Source: Pseudomonadales bacterium (GTDB lineage Bacteria; Pseudomonadota; Gammaproteobacteria; Pseudomonadales; Pseudohongiellaceae). From it: a stretch of DNA of 64,000 nucleotides. Each line of letters begins with the position of its first letter. Positions within the stretch are counted from its first letter, which is position 1. Where the stretch lies: positions 62,001 to 126,000 of the forward strand of contig JAJECW010000141.1 in assembly GCA_022821865.1 (NCBI GenBank), read 5' to 3'. The position numbers were made by a program, and so were the translations under genes. Shown piece after piece: positions 35,289 through 44,721 of the stretch. The notes beneath the pieces were generated by a model that saw nothing but the letters and a program-made list of their open reading frames with translations, had not been told where the DNA came from and did not search any database.

Positions 35289-37297
35289 GAGCCAACTCCC
35301 GGCGCCGGCTGCAGGCCGCCCTGCCCGCCTGGGCTGCTCGCGGCGGCAGATTCCCTGCGCCGGCCGGCCAGCTTGCGGTAGCGGCGGTCCGCCGCCGCCA
35401 GGGCGGCGCCAAGGGACATGATGATCGCGCCGAGCCAGATCCAGCGCACAAAGGGCTTGACGTACACCGTCATGGTCCAGGCGCCGTTGTCGCGTATCTC
35501 TCCCGGCGTCACGAAAAGATCCCGCGTCAATCCCGCGTCAATGGCCATTTCGGTGGAGGGCGTTCCGCTGGCGAGATACACCCGCAGTTCCGGATAAAGG
35601 TCCGCCACCGGCGCGCCGCTCCGGGTCACGAGGACCGTGGCCCGGTCGGCCTGGTAATTGGGGCCGGCAACGCGCTCGCTGCCATCGAAGCGGAACTCGT
35701 AATTGCCCAGGGCAACGGTTTCTCCCGGTCGCAGCAGCACGCTGGTTTCGGTGCTGAACCAGCTCGTCAGGGCCACGCCAACAAGCATGACGGCAACGCC
35801 GAAATGCGCCCCCTGCATACCGTAATAGCCATAGGTCAGTGAGCGCAGTCCCTGCCAGCGGCCCGGCTTGTTGGCGGTCTTCGCCAGCAGGTCCCGGCCG
35901 ATGGTAAGGACGATCCACAATGCCAGCGCCACGGCGATTGTGGCGGGCAGTGAAATCTCAAGCAGCACGATCAGGGGCAATGCCACGCCAAGCGCGAGAC
36001 TCGCCAGCGCCAGCTTACCGAGTTGCCGCCTCAGGTAACTGCCCGAGGTCTTTTTCCAGCGGCTGATGGGGCCGATGCCGAGCAGCATCACGAGCACGAT
36101 CATCAGGGGCGCGAAAATCAGATTGAAATAGGGCGGGCCAATGGAAATCAGATCGCCGGTCAGCGCCTGATAAAACATGGGAAACAGCGTACCCAGAAAC
36201 ACCGAGGCCGCGGCCACCACCAGAATGATGTTGTTGGCCAGCAGGAAAACTTCCCGGGACAGCGGGCCAAAGCCGAATTCGCTCTTGATCAGTGGCGCGC
36301 GAAAGGCGTAGAGCAGCAGGGCGCCGCCAACGGAAATGCCGAGAATGCCGAGAATGAATACGCCCCGGGAAGGGTCGCTGGCGAAGGCGTGCACCGAAGT
36401 CAGCAGGCCGGAACGGGTGATGAAGGTGCCGAGCAGGCTGCCGGCAAAGGCCAGTATCGCCAGCAGCACCGTCCAGCTCTTGAATACACGGCGCTTTTCG
36501 GTAACCGCCAGGGAATGAATCAATGCCGCGCCGAACAGCCAGGTGATCAGGGGCGGGTTTTCCACCGGATCCCAGGCCCACCATCCGCCCCAGCCGAGCT
36601 CGTAATAGGCCCACCAGCTTCCCAGGGCGATGCCGATGGTCAGGATCGCCCAGGAAACATTGGCCCAGGGGCGCGACCAGCGCGCCCAGGCGGCATCGAG
36701 GCGGCCGCTGAGCAGGGCGGCGACGGCGAAGGCGAACACCACCGAATAGCCCACATAACCCATGTACAGGGTCGGTGGATGCATGATGAAGCCGATGTCC
36801 TGCAGGGCGGTGTTGAGGTCCGCGCCATCGGCGGGAGGCACCGGCGCCATGCGGTCGAAGGGATTGGAGGTTGCGAGCATGAACAGGATGTAGCTGGCGC
36901 ACAACAGGCCAAGCACGCCAAGCACCCGGGCGACGAACTCCCGGGGCATGCCGCCGCTGAATACGCTGACGGCAAGAATCCAGCCGGACAGCATGAAGGT
37001 CCACAGCAGGAAAGATCCCTCGTGGCCGCCCCACAGCGCGGTCAGCTTGTATTGCATGGGCAGCAGGGAATTGGACTGGGCGGCGACGACCCGCACCGAA
37101 AAATCATCGGTGACGAAGGCGTGGCCCAGTATGAAAAGACAGATGCCGAGAAAGACGAAAAGGCCGGCGCTGAGTGGCCGACCGAGGCTCATCCACAGGC
37201 CATTGCCCGTGGCGGCCCCGGCAAGGGGCAGCGTGCCGAGCAGGATACTGAGGCAGAAAGCCAGAATCAGCGAGAACTGGCCCAGTTCAGGGATCAT
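35285..37297 (-). CDS. ccmF: Haem lyase CcmF
   Basis: The 670-residue, roughly 15-helix protein carries the haem-handling WWD-like motif (WAYYELGWGGWWAWDPVENP, about residues 225-244) and paired histidines in the surrounding loops. It ligates haem delivered by CcmE onto apocytochrome c. Length is close to E. coli CcmF (647). It abuts ccmE and overlaps ccmG by four bases, as expected for the operon. Confidence 0.96.
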   Translation of the reverse strand: MIPELGQFSLILAFCLSILLGTLPLAGAATGNGLWMSLGRPLSAGLFVFLGICLFILGHAFVTDDFSVRVVAAQSNSLLPMQYKLTALWGGHEGSFLLWTFMLSGWILAVSVFSGGMPREFVARVLGVLGLLCASYILFMLATSNPFDRMAPVPPADGADLNTALQDIGFIMHPPTLYMGYVGYSVVFAFAVAALLSGRLDAAWARWSRPWANVSWAILTIGIALGSWWAYYELGWGGWWAWDPVENPPLITWLFGAALIHSLAVTEKRRVFKSWTVLLAILAFAGSLLGTFITRSGLLTSVHAFASDPSRGVFILGILGISVGGALLLYAFRAPLIKSEFGFGPLSREVFLLANNIILVVAAASVFLGTLFPMFYQALTGDLISIGPPYFNLIFAPLMIVLVMLLGIGPISRWKKTSGSYLRRQLGKLALASLALGVALPLIVLLEISLPATIAVALALWIVLTIGRDLLAKTANKPGRWQGLRSLTYGYYGMQGAHFGVAVMLVGVALTSWFSTETSVLLRPGETVALGNYEFRFDGSERVAGPNYQADRATVLVTRSGAPVADLYPELRVYLASGTPSTEMAIDAGLTRDLFVTPGEIRDNGAWTMTVYVKPFVRWIWLGAIIMSLGAALAAADRRYRKLAGRRRESAAASSPGGQGGLQPAPGVGS

Positions 37298-37768
37298 TCA
37301 GTCCTCCGGGGATTCCCTGAACGGATGGTTTTCCGGGTTGGCGCCGGCCTGTTCCATGGCCGCCCTCACCTCGGGCGACATGTAGTTCTCATCGTGCTTG
37401 GCGAGCACCCGGCTGGCCTGGAACACCCCGGCGGCGTCAAGTCGCCCTTCGGCGACGATGCCCTGCCCTTCGCGAAACAGGTCGGGGAGAATGCCCTCGT
37501 ACTCAATGGGCACATCGTGGACATAATCGGTGGTGACGAAGCGCACGGCGAGGCTGTCCCGCCGCTGGTCCACCGATCCATCCTTGACCATGCCGCCGAT
37601 GCGGAACATTGTGCCCGCCTCCACCTCGCCATTGGCCACCGCGGTGGGCGAATAAAACATGTTGATATTCTGGCTCAGGGCGAACAGGGTCAACCCGATG
37701 GCCACGCTCATGCCCGTGGCGATGAACAGGATAATGCCGAGCCTATTGCGCCGATGCGGCTTCATCAT
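37298..37768 (-). CDS. ccmE: Haem chaperone CcmE
   Basis: The 156-residue protein has one N-terminal membrane span and an OB-fold. The haem-binding motif AKHDENYMSPE near residue 120 contains the His that binds haem covalently and the nearby Tyr ligand. The first of two adjacent ATGs is used; GGAGAAGAG stands upstream. Its start overlaps ccmD by 26 nt and its stop abuts the ccmF ATG. Confidence 0.95.
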   Translation of the reverse strand: MMKPHRRNRLGIILFIATGMSVAIGLTLFALSQNINMFYSPTAVANGEVEAGTMFRIGGMVKDGSVDQRRDSLAVRFVTTDYVHDVPIEYEGILPDLFREGQGIVAEGRLDAAGVFQASRVLAKHDENYMSPEVRAAMEQAGANPENHPFRESPED

Positions 37769-38036
37769 TTCTCTTCTCCCACCCGGCAGCCCGGGCCCCG
37801 GGCTGCCGGCTCACTTCCCAGCCGGCGCGGTCCGCGGCACCGTCTTCCTCCCGGCCGGCGCCAGCGGCAAGCCTGCGCCGCTGTTCGCGCAGAATCCGGC
37901 GGCGCTTGCGCAGTGGCAGGGCCAGATTCGCTACCAGAAAAATCGCAAACAGGGCGTATACCGACCATACATTGAAGGCATAGCCCCCCATGGCCAGAAA
38001 CTCGCCCAAGCTGTTGAATTGTATACCATCAAACAT
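37743..38036 (-). CDS. ccmD: Haem exporter subunit CcmD, long form
   Basis: A 97-residue protein begins MFDGIQFNSLGEFLAMGGYA and carries the single helix and basic RKRRRILREQRRR that define CcmD. CcmD is usually about 60-75 residues; here a 35-residue charged tail is added and its coding end overlaps ccmE by 26 nt. It is needed to release holo-CcmE from CcmABC. Confidence 0.85.
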   Translation of the reverse strand: MFDGIQFNSLGEFLAMGGYAFNVWSVYALFAIFLVANLALPLRKRRRILREQRRRLAAGAGREEDGAADRAGWEVSRQPGARAAGWEKRNDEAASAQ

Positions 38037-38080
38037 GGCTGTCCTATCCTTGCTCCTTCATCCCGCGCGCCCTCCTCCCG

Positions 38081-38836
38081 TCATCCCGCCTCCAGCGCAA
38101 GCTCCCGCACCCACTGGGCCCCGCTTTCCCGCTGGAGGATTTCATTGCGGGTCGCCAGAATCAGGCTGACTGCCAGAAACAGGTACACCGCCACGATCAT
38201 CACCACGGTGGCGACCCAGAATTCGGGGCCATTGGGGCTGCCGACTTCCATGGAAATCGGACTCGATGGCTGGTGCAGGGTATTCCACCAGTCCACGGAA
38301 TACTTGATCACCACCACATTGATACAGCCCACGATGGACAGCAGGGCGCAGGCCCGGGCGGCGGTTTCCGTGTTCTCGATGGCCGCGCGCAGGGAGATGA
38401 CTCCCAGCAGCAGGAAGAACTGGAACAGCATGGATACCAATCGGCTGTCGGTCCATTCCCACCAGGTGCCCCAGCTCACGCTGCCCCAGATGGAACCCGT
38501 GGCCAGGGTGAGAAAGGAGAACCAGGCTCCGAGCGGGGCGGCATTCCTGGCCACCATGTCGGCGAGCTTCATGCGCCACACCAGGGTTACGGTGCCGGCC
38601 ACCGCCATCAGCGGGAAAAAGGACAGGGAAGCGCCGGCAACCGCCACATGCACCACGAGAATGCGGGAAGTGTGCCCCTGCTGGTAGTCCTCGGGCAGAA
38701 ACAGCAGCGCCCAGACCAGGCCCACGGTGAGAAACAGCGCCATGGCGCCCCACAGCCAGGGCAGCCAGCGGGTGGTTTTCTCATAAAACCACTTCGGCGA
38801 CCCGAGCCGGTGAAACCATTGCCATCCGCCTGCCAT
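38081..38836 (-). CDS. ccmC: Haem exporter protein CcmC
   Basis: The start MAGGWQWFHRLGSPKWFYEK at 38836 gives 251 residues; GAGGTAA just upstream supports it over a longer frame. Six helices are predicted and the haem-binding tryptophan-rich motif appears in WGSVSWGTWWEW (about residues 120-131) flanked by conserved histidines (VVHVAVAG, NTLHQPSS). It attaches haem to CcmE. Upstream lies a 188-nt gap before ccmB, unusually wide for this operon. Confidence 0.95.
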   Translation of the reverse strand: MAGGWQWFHRLGSPKWFYEKTTRWLPWLWGAMALFLTVGLVWALLFLPEDYQQGHTSRILVVHVAVAGASLSFFPLMAVAGTVTLVWRMKLADMVARNAAPLGAWFSFLTLATGSIWGSVSWGTWWEWTDSRLVSMLFQFFLLLGVISLRAAIENTETAARACALLSIVGCINVVVIKYSVDWWNTLHQPSSPISMEVGSPNGPEFWVATVVMIVAVYLFLAVSLILATRNEILQRESGAQWVRELALEAG

Positions 38837-39024
38837 AGTTACCTCGAAATTCGATGGCGCAGCCTCAGCCGCGCCCGCCGCCATTGTACCCGAAGCCACC
38901 GCCGCGCCGATGGCGGGCTACAAACTGTTACCGATATCCCCGGCTTCGCCGCGGTTGGCCCGGGAGCCTGCGCCGCAGGAATTCGCGGCTGCAAATCCGC
39001 TCTCATCCACGCTCCTGGCAAGGC

Positions 39025-39708
39025 TCAATTCACCGAAATCCGCAGTGCCGCCGCCGTGGCCACCGGGGCGAGGCAGATGGTGAGCGCCAGCATGGCGCCA
39101 AGCAGGGCCAGATAGCCCAGCGGCAAGCCGCCGGCAAGGGCGTTCTGTACTGCCAGTGTGCCGAAAATCAATACCGGCACGCTCATGGGCACAGTGATTA
39201 CGGCGAGAATCAGGCCGCGGCTGCCGAGGCCCACGGTAAGCGCCACCGCGATCGAGCCCAGCATGCCCACCACCGGCGTGCCGAGCAGCAGCGAGGCCAC
39301 CAGGGTCAGATAGCCTTCCGCCGGCAGGGCCAGCATGTAGGCGAGCAGGGGCGAAACCAGGATGACCGGCAATCCGCTCACCAGCCAGTGGGCGATGTTC
39401 TTGGCGAACACCAGCAGATACAGCGGCATCGAACTGAGCAGAAGCTGCTCCAGCGTGCCGTCTTCATAATCCGAGCGGTACAGGCCGTCCATGGACAGCA
39501 TCGAGGCGAGCAGCACGGCGATCCAGATCACACCCGCCGCGATTTGCCGCAGCATGGCGCTGTCCGGGCTGACGCCGATGGGAAACAGCGACACCACGAT
39601 AATGAAGAACATGAACGGATTGAGAATGTCGTTGCGCCGCTTCAGGCTGATCAGCAGATCGCGCCTGAGCGTGGCGATAAATGCGGCGGCGGCGCTTGCC
39701 TGGCTCAT
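39025..39708 (-). CDS. ccmB: Haem exporter permease CcmB
   Basis: The 227-residue, six-helix ABC permease has the family start (FIATLRRDLLISLKRRNDIL) and the central SDYEDGTLEQLLLSS motif. It forms the CcmABCD complex, which uses ATP to release haem-loaded CcmE. It overlaps the ccmA stop (ATGA). Length is near the E. coli protein (220). Confidence 0.95.
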   Translation of the reverse strand: MSQASAAAAFIATLRRDLLISLKRRNDILNPFMFFIIVVSLFPIGVSPDSAMLRQIAAGVIWIAVLLASMLSMDGLYRSDYEDGTLEQLLLSSMPLYLLVFAKNIAHWLVSGLPVILVSPLLAYMLALPAEGYLTLVASLLLGTPVVGMLGSIAVALTVGLGSRGLILAVITVPMSVPVLIFGTLAVQNALAGGLPLGYLALLGAMLALTICLAPVATAAALRISVN

Positions 39709-40349
39709 CTGGCGACTCCCAGGGTCAGGGCGCGCAGGCCGGGCAGGGTGAGTTTGTGGTGAGTGGTAATCAGCACCGCACCGCCGCTTTCGGCGTGTCG
39801 CCCCACGAGATTTTCCAGCAGGGCCACGCCGCGGGTGTCCAGGGTGGTGAAGGGTTCATCGAGCACCCACAAATCGCCGCCGTGCAAGAGCAGCCGGGCT
39901 AGGGAAACCCGCTGGTATTGTCCCGCCGAAAGCGAGTAACAGGGCGAGTCCTCATAGCCGGCAAGGCCGATTTGTCCCAATGCCCCGCGGATTCGTCCAT
40001 CGTCCGCCGGATGGTGCAGGCGGCTGCTCCAGCGCAGGTTTTCCAGCGGCGACAATACCCGATTCACCGCCACCCGGTGACCGATGTAGAGCAGGCCGGC
40101 ATAAAACGCATCGCGCTGTTCGCCAAGCGGGGCGCCGTGCCAGAACAACTCGCCGCGATAGCTGTCGTTGAGGCCGCAGATGATCCGCAGCAGAGTGGTC
40201 TTGCCCGATCCGTTGCCGCCCTTGACCTGCAGCACCTGGCCGGCTTCAAGGGTAAATGAGAGATCGCGGAACAGCAGCCGGTCATTCCGCTCACAGTTCA
40301 GCGCGCGGACTTCAAGCATGGGGTGGGAGTCCTGGGCTTCAGCGCTCAC
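39705..40349 (-). CDS. ccmA: Haem exporter ATPase CcmA
   Basis: The ATPase shows Walker A GGNGSGKTT, signature YSLSAGQYQRVSLARLLL and Walker B LWVLDEPFTTLD. It powers CcmE release. A GTG start at 40349 (214 residues, with GGCAGGCA upstream) is given; the ATG at 40319 (204 residues, MLEVRALNCERND) is equally credible by family length. It is the first gene of the ccm operon, 77 nt beyond the fliA stop. Confidence 0.94.
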   Translation of the reverse strand: MSAEAQDSHPMLEVRALNCERNDRLLFRDLSFTLEAGQVLQVKGGNGSGKTTLLRIICGLNDSYRGELFWHGAPLGEQRDAFYAGLLYIGHRVAVNRVLSPLENLRWSSRLHHPADDGRIRGALGQIGLAGYEDSPCYSLSAGQYQRVSLARLLLHGGDLWVLDEPFTTLDTRGVALLENLVGRHAESGGAVLITTHHKLTLPGLRALTLGVAR

Positions 40350-40426
40350 TGCCTGCCGTTCCGGTGGAAGGGTCCGGGCGGATTATAGCGAACCCGGCGA
40401 CGGACCATGAGTGAGGCCGAATTGGA

Positions 40427-41161
40427 CTACTGACGCCAGACCAGCAGTTTCGATCGCAGCCGCAGGGCCGCCTGGCTGTGGATCTGGCTTACCCGGGATT
40501 CGCTGACACCGATGATCTCGCCAATCTCCTTCAGGTTGAGCTCTTCGTCATAGTACAGCGACAGCACCAGCTTCTCTCGATCGGGGAGGCCGTCGATGGC
40601 ATTGCCCAGATCCTCGCGGAAACAACGGTGCTGCATGTTGTCCAGCGGGTCGGGCAGATCGCCGTCCACCATTTCCAGCGCCGGGTCGGCATTTTCACTG
40701 ATCTCGTCAAAGCTGAACAGGCGGGTGCCGCTGGAATCCTGCAGGATATTGAAGTAGACGTTGAGGCCGATATTCATTTCGCCGGCGATTTCCTGATCGC
40801 TGGCATTGCGCCCGGTGCGGGCCTCCACCTTCTGGATGGCTTTCGCCACATCGCGGGACTTGCGATGCACCGAACGCGGCGTCCAGTCGCCCTTGCGCAC
40901 CTCATCGAGCATGGCGCCCTGGATGCGGATGCCGGCATAGGTCTCGAAACTGGCGCCCTTGCTGTGATCGTATTTTTTCGCCGCGTCGAGCAGGCCTATC
41001 ATCCCGGACTGCACGAGATCATCAATCTGCACATTGGCCGGCATCCGCGCCAGCAAATGCCGCGCAATGCGATTCACCAGCGGCGCGTGCTTCTCCACTG
41101 TCTGGCGAGCCCAGTCCCTGCTCTCCTCTCTTTCCGCCAGGTAGTCAATTGCCGAACTCAT
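40427..41161 (-). CDS. fliA: RNA polymerase sigma factor FliA (sigma-28)
   Basis: The start MSSAIDYLAERE at 41161, with AAGGGAATC upstream, gives 244 residues. Regions 2 (IDDLVQSGMIGLLDAAKKYD), 3 (RTGRNASDQEIAGEM) and 4 (LPDREKLVLSLYYDEELNLKE split, then GVSESRVSQIHSQA) are all present, and region 1 is absent, as in sigma-28. It would direct late flagellar and chemotaxis genes. No flagellar or chemotaxis gene, nor flgM, occurs in the window; in pseudomonads che genes lie between fliA and ccmA, so the neighbourhood seems collapsed here. Confidence 0.9.
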   Translation of the reverse strand: MSSAIDYLAEREESRDWARQTVEKHAPLVNRIARHLLARMPANVQIDDLVQSGMIGLLDAAKKYDHSKGASFETYAGIRIQGAMLDEVRKGDWTPRSVHRKSRDVAKAIQKVEARTGRNASDQEIAGEMNIGLNVYFNILQDSSGTRLFSFDEISENADPALEMVDGDLPDPLDNMQHRCFREDLGNAIDGLPDREKLVLSLYYDEELNLKEIGEIIGVSESRVSQIHSQAALRLRSKLLVWRQ

Positions 41162-41529
41162 GATTCCCTTGATTCCTGATTCCTGTCCTGTTGTTCCGGC
41201 GTTGGCCAAGCCTCCATTTCCACTCCAAATCCCCTGGCTGCAATTCCCGCTAAACTTCTGCAACTTCCTGTCGATGTATGGATTAGCCGTCTGTTATTGC
41301 CTGTATTGCTTGCCGGACCCCGCCGCACCGCAAAATGAATGCGGGTAGGGAAGGCTCAGCAAGATTCGTTCCAACATGGGCCTTGACGGCTATTCATCAA
41401 AAATATCTTAAAAATCAGTTAGTTAGCGGATGGCCGAGATGTCATGCCACGAATTGCGGCATGTCGGTTTCTTGACGCTATTCGCCATGGCGTCAAATTT
41501 TTGCCTGTTTGCCAATTTTTTGGCGCGAT
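41162..41529. other. 368-nt non-coding gap between fliA and dcd
   Basis: The fliA-proximal half is the fliA leader. The dcd-proximal half is AT-richer and holds two inverted repeats, CATGCC/GGCATG around 41445-41465 and TTGACGC/GCGTCAA at 41472-41496, and a GCCAA-TTTT-TTGGC palindrome near 41511. No convincing coding frame is seen. Confidence 0.6.
41472..41502 (+). terminator. Hairpin followed by Ts, downstream side of dcd
   Basis: TTGACGC (41472-41478) pairs with GCGTCAA (41490-41496) around an 11-nt loop and is followed by ATTTTT on the plus strand. On the minus strand it lies about 35 nt past the dcd stop, where it might also end that transcript, although the T-run favours the plus direction. 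Confidence 0.4.
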
Positions 41530-42099
41530 TCAAGCCTTGGGCAGGGTGACGCCCCGCTGGCCCTGATACTTGCCGCCGCGCTCCCGGTAGGTGGTCTCGC
41601 AGCGCTCATCGCTTTCGAAGAAAAGCATCTGGGCGGCGCCTTCACCGGCATAGATCTTGGCGGGCAAGGGAGTGGTGTTGGAGAATTCAAGGGTCACGTG
41701 GCCTTCCCATTCGGGCTCAAGCGGCGTGACATTGACGATGATGCCGCAGCGGGCATAGGTGGACTTGCCGAGGCACACCGTCAGCACATTGGCCGGGATA
41801 CGGAAGTACTCCACGGTGCGGGCAAGGGCAAAGGAGTTCGGCGGGATAATGCAGGAAGGCTCCTCGATACTGACGAAACTGGTTTCGTCGAAATTCTTCG
41901 GATCCACCACGGCGGTCGTATGCACATTGGTGAAGATCTTGAACTCGTTCGCGCAACGCACGTCGTAGCCGTAGCTCGAAGTGCCATAGGAAATCACCCG
42001 GCTGCCCCCGGCCTCCCGCACCTGGCCCGGCGCGAAAGGCTCGATCATCCCCTGCTCCTCAGCCATCCTCCTGATCCATCGGTCGGATTTGATTGTCAT
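41530..42099 (-). CDS. dcd: dCTP deaminase
   Basis: The 189-residue enzyme starts [20 protein letters not shown] and contains [20 protein letters not shown], the catalytic Glu region [19 protein letters not shown] and the C-terminal [15 protein letters not shown]. It converts dCTP to dUTP for thymidylate synthesis. Length is near the E. coli enzyme (193). It is divergent from the rubredoxin gene with a 164-nt spacer. Confidence 0.95.
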   Translation of the reverse strand: MTIKSDRWIRRMAEEQGMIEPFAPGQVREAGGSRVISYGTSSYGYDVRCANEFKIFTNVHTTAVVDPKNFDETSFVSIEEPSCIIPPNSFALARTVEYFRIPANVLTVCLGKSTYARCGIIVNVTPLEPEWEGHVTLEFSNTTPLPAKIYAGEGAAQMLFFESDERCETTYRERGGKYQGQRGVTLPKA

Positions 42100-42263
42100 G
42101 CAAGTTCTCCGGGCCATGCGGGCCCCGCAATTGCCGCATGATAAAACCTTCACGCCAGTGCCGCATCTCCGCCTGTCGCAATCCCTGTCTTCGGGTGATT
42201 TCGGGGGGTTGTTCCGGTATGATGCCGCGCGGTTTATGAAGCTTCGCGGCGGGAGAAAGACCC

Positions 42264-42428
42264 ATGAGAAAGTGGGAATGCCAGATTTGCGGATTCATCT
42301 ATGAAGAGGAGTACGGGCTGCCGGAGGAAGGCATTGCGCCGGGCACGGCCTGGGAAGATGTTCCCGACGACTGGTGCTGCCCGGACTGCGGCGCGAGCAG
42401 GCATGACTTTGAGATGGTCGAGCTCTGA
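42264..42428 (+). CDS. Rubredoxin
   Basis: Fifty-four residues start [20 protein letters not shown]. Two Cys-x2-Cys knuckles, CQIC and CPDC, with the connecting Gly-Pro-rich loop ([20 protein letters not shown]) define rubredoxin, which binds one iron by four cysteines. It is a small electron carrier, for example for alkane hydroxylases or peroxide reductases. GGGAG precedes the ATG. It lies 24 nt before metG and is probably in the same transcript. Confidence 0.93.
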   Translation: MRKWECQICGFIYEEEYGLPEEGIAPGTAWEDVPDDWCCPDCGASRHDFEMVEL

Positions 42429-42452
42429 GGGCCCTGAATCGAGGACTTTCCG

Positions 42453-44510
42453 GTGAGCCAGCGCAAGATTCTTGTTACCAGCGCCCTGCCCTATGCGAAC
42501 GGCGACATCCATCTCGGTCATGTCATGGAAGCGATCCAGACCGATATCTGGGTGCGCCTGCAGAAAATGCGCGGCCACCAGTGCATTTATGTCTGCGCCG
42601 ACGACGCCCACGGCACCGCAATCATGCTCAGCGCCGAAAGCCAGGGAATTACCGCCGAGGAACTGATTGGCCGGGTCCAGCGCGAGCACGAGAGAGACTA
42701 TGCCGGTTTTCTCATCGGTTTCGACAATTTTCACAGCACCCACTCCGAAGAGAACCGCGAACTCGCGGAATCGATCTATCTCGCGCTGGAAAGCAACGGC
42801 CATATCGCCCGGCGCAAGATTCGCCAGTTGTACGACCCGGAAAAGAAGCTGTTCCTCGCCGACCGCTACATTACCGGCGCCTGCCCCCGTTGCGGAGCCG
42901 AAGGGCAATACGGCGACAACTGCGAGGTCTGCGGCTCCACCCACAATCCGGCGGAGTTGATCAATCCCAAATCCGCGCTGTCCGGCGCCACGCCGGTGGA
43001 AAAGGAATCCGAACACTTCTTCTTCACCGTGCCCGCCTTCAGCGAAATGCTGCGGCAATGGATCCAGGGCGGGGCGGTTCACGAAGCGGTGGCCAACAAG
43101 CTCGGCGAATGGCTGGGAGAAGGCCTCCAGGACTGGGATATCAGCCGGGACGCGCCCTATTTCGGCTTCGAGATTCCCGGCCAACCGGGCAAGTACTTCT
43201 ATGTCTGGCTCGATGCGCCCATCGGCTACATGGCGAGCTTTCTCAACCACTGCAAGCGCGAGGGGCTCGATTTCGACGCCTGGTGGCGGCCTGGCGGCGA
43301 CAGCGAAATCTACCACTTCATCGGCAAGGACATCGTCAATTTCCATACCTTCTTCTGGCCGGCCATGCTGCACAGCGCGGGCTACAAGAAACCCGATGCG
43401 GTCTTTGTTCACGGCTTCGTCACCGTGGATGGCACCAAGATGTCCAAATCCCGGGGCACCTTCATCAATGCCGGCACCTATCTGAAACACCTGAATCCCG
43501 AGTACCTGCGCTACTACCTGGCGGCGAAGCTTGGTCCCGGCGTGGACGATCTCGACCTGAATCTGGAAGACTTCGTGCAACGGGTCAATGCCGACCTGGT
43601 GGGCAAGCTTGTCAATATCGCCAGCCGCTGCGCCGGATTCATCGGCAAGAATTTTGACGGCAGGCTCGCCGGCGCCGTCGACAACGAAGCCCTGATCGGG
43701 GAAATCCGGCTGGCCTCCGGCGCAATCGCCGAACTCTACGAAGTCCGGGAGTATGGCAAGGCCATTCGCCAGATCATGGCCTTCGCCGACAAGGCCAACC
43801 AGTATCTCAACGAGCGCAAGCCCTGGGAAATCGCCAGAACCGACCGGCAGGCCCCGGAATTGCAGGCCATTTGCACCACGGGAATCAATGCCTTCCGCCT
43901 GCTCGCGGGCTATCTGAAGCCCGTGCTGCCAGCCCTGGCGGCCAAGGCCGAGGAGTTTCTCGCCATCGACCCGCTCAGCTGGGCCGACCTCGACACATTG
44001 CTGCTCGACCACCGCATCAACCGCTTTCGACCCCTGCTTACCCGGGTCGAAGCCGACAAGGTACAAGCCATGGTGGATGAAACCCGCGAGGAATGGGAGG
44101 TCCGGCAAAACGCGGGCGGCAAGACCGGGGAACAAGCGCCAGCAGCGCCCACAGAAGCTTTCGCCGGGGAAATCGACATCGACGCTTTCGCCAGGGTTGA
44201 CCTGCGCGCGGCCCGGGTCGCTGAAGCCGGTTTCGTGGAAGGCGCGGACAAGCTGCTGCGCCTGAAACTCGACCTCGGCCACGACGAAACCGGCAATCCC
44301 ATCGAGCGCACGGTTTTCGCCGGCATCCGCAGCGCCTACGACCCGGCCGACCTGGAAAACCGGCTCGTGGTCGTGGTCGCCAATCTCAAACCCCGCAAGA
44401 TGAAATTCGGCCTCTCCGAAGGCATGATCCTCGCCGCCGGCCCCGGCGGCAAGGAAATCTGGCTGCTAGCCCCCGACTCGGGCGCCAGGCCCGGCATGCG
44501 GGTCAGTTAG
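42453..44510 (+). CDS. metG: Methionyl-tRNA synthetase
   Basis: A GTG start gives a 685-residue class I synthetase. The HIGH-type motif is in [13 protein letters not shown] near the N-terminus, the zinc knuckles at [17 protein letters not shown] (about residues 147-163), and KMSKS in [11 protein letters not shown] (about residue 329). An Arc1p/EMAP-like tRNA-binding domain closes the protein (residues about 580-685, [11 protein letters not shown], then [10 protein letters not shown]). Length equals that of the two-domain dimeric enzyme of E. coli (677). Confidence 0.97.
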   Translation: MSQRKILVTSALPYANGDIHLGHVMEAIQTDIWVRLQKMRGHQCIYVCADDAHGTAIMLSAESQGITAEELIGRVQREHERDYAGFLIGFDNFHSTHSEENRELAESIYLALESNGHIARRKIRQLYDPEKKLFLADRYITGACPRCGAEGQYGDNCEVCGSTHNPAELINPKSALSGATPVEKESEHFFFTVPAFSEMLRQWIQGGAVHEAVANKLGEWLGEGLQDWDISRDAPYFGFEIPGQPGKYFYVWLDAPIGYMASFLNHCKREGLDFDAWWRPGGDSEIYHFIGKDIVNFHTFFWPAMLHSAGYKKPDAVFVHGFVTVDGTKMSKSRGTFINAGTYLKHLNPEYLRYYLAAKLGPGVDDLDLNLEDFVQRVNADLVGKLVNIASRCAGFIGKNFDGRLAGAVDNEALIGEIRLASGAIAELYEVREYGKAIRQIMAFADKANQYLNERKPWEIARTDRQAPELQAICTTGINAFRLLAGYLKPVLPALAAKAEEFLAIDPLSWADLDTLLLDHRINRFRPLLTRVEADKVQAMVDETREEWEVRQNAGGKTGEQAPAAPTEAFAGEIDIDAFARVDLRAARVAEAGFVEGADKLLRLKLDLGHDETGNPIERTVFAGIRSAYDPADLENRLVVVVANLKPRKMKFGLSEGMILAAGPGGKEIWLLAPDSGARPGMRVS

Positions 44511-44527
44511 CAGACTGCGCTCTCCCC

Positions 44528-44611
44528 GTCATTCTGCGCGGAGCGAAGCGTAGTCGCAGAATCTCATGCGGCGGCCTCCCAGGGAAATTCTGCGACTGCG
44601 CGCAGAATGAC
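44528..44611. repeat. 84-bp dispersed palindromic repeat, full copy
   Basis: The element is bounded by perfect 13-bp inverted ends, GTCATTCTGCGCG and CGCGCAGAATGAC. Inside, a second inverted pair (GTCGCAGAATC and AATTCTGCGAC, nearly matching) gives a long cruciform. The same length and ends occur at 54956-55039. It sits between metG and the protease gene. Confidence 0.8.
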
Positions 44612-44721
44612 ATGATGGGTGAGGTGCCTGAATGGGAATTGCTGCTTGAAGTCCGCTGCGTTTGACAGCAAATGGCCGCTGGCACGATACTTCCCGCCTA
44701 CCCTTGCGGCAGCCACGCGCC

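Noticed and set aside
42234..44282. 682-codon minus-strand frame opposite metG
   Set aside because: The plus strand encodes a complete methionyl-tRNA synthetase with all motifs; the opposite frame has none.
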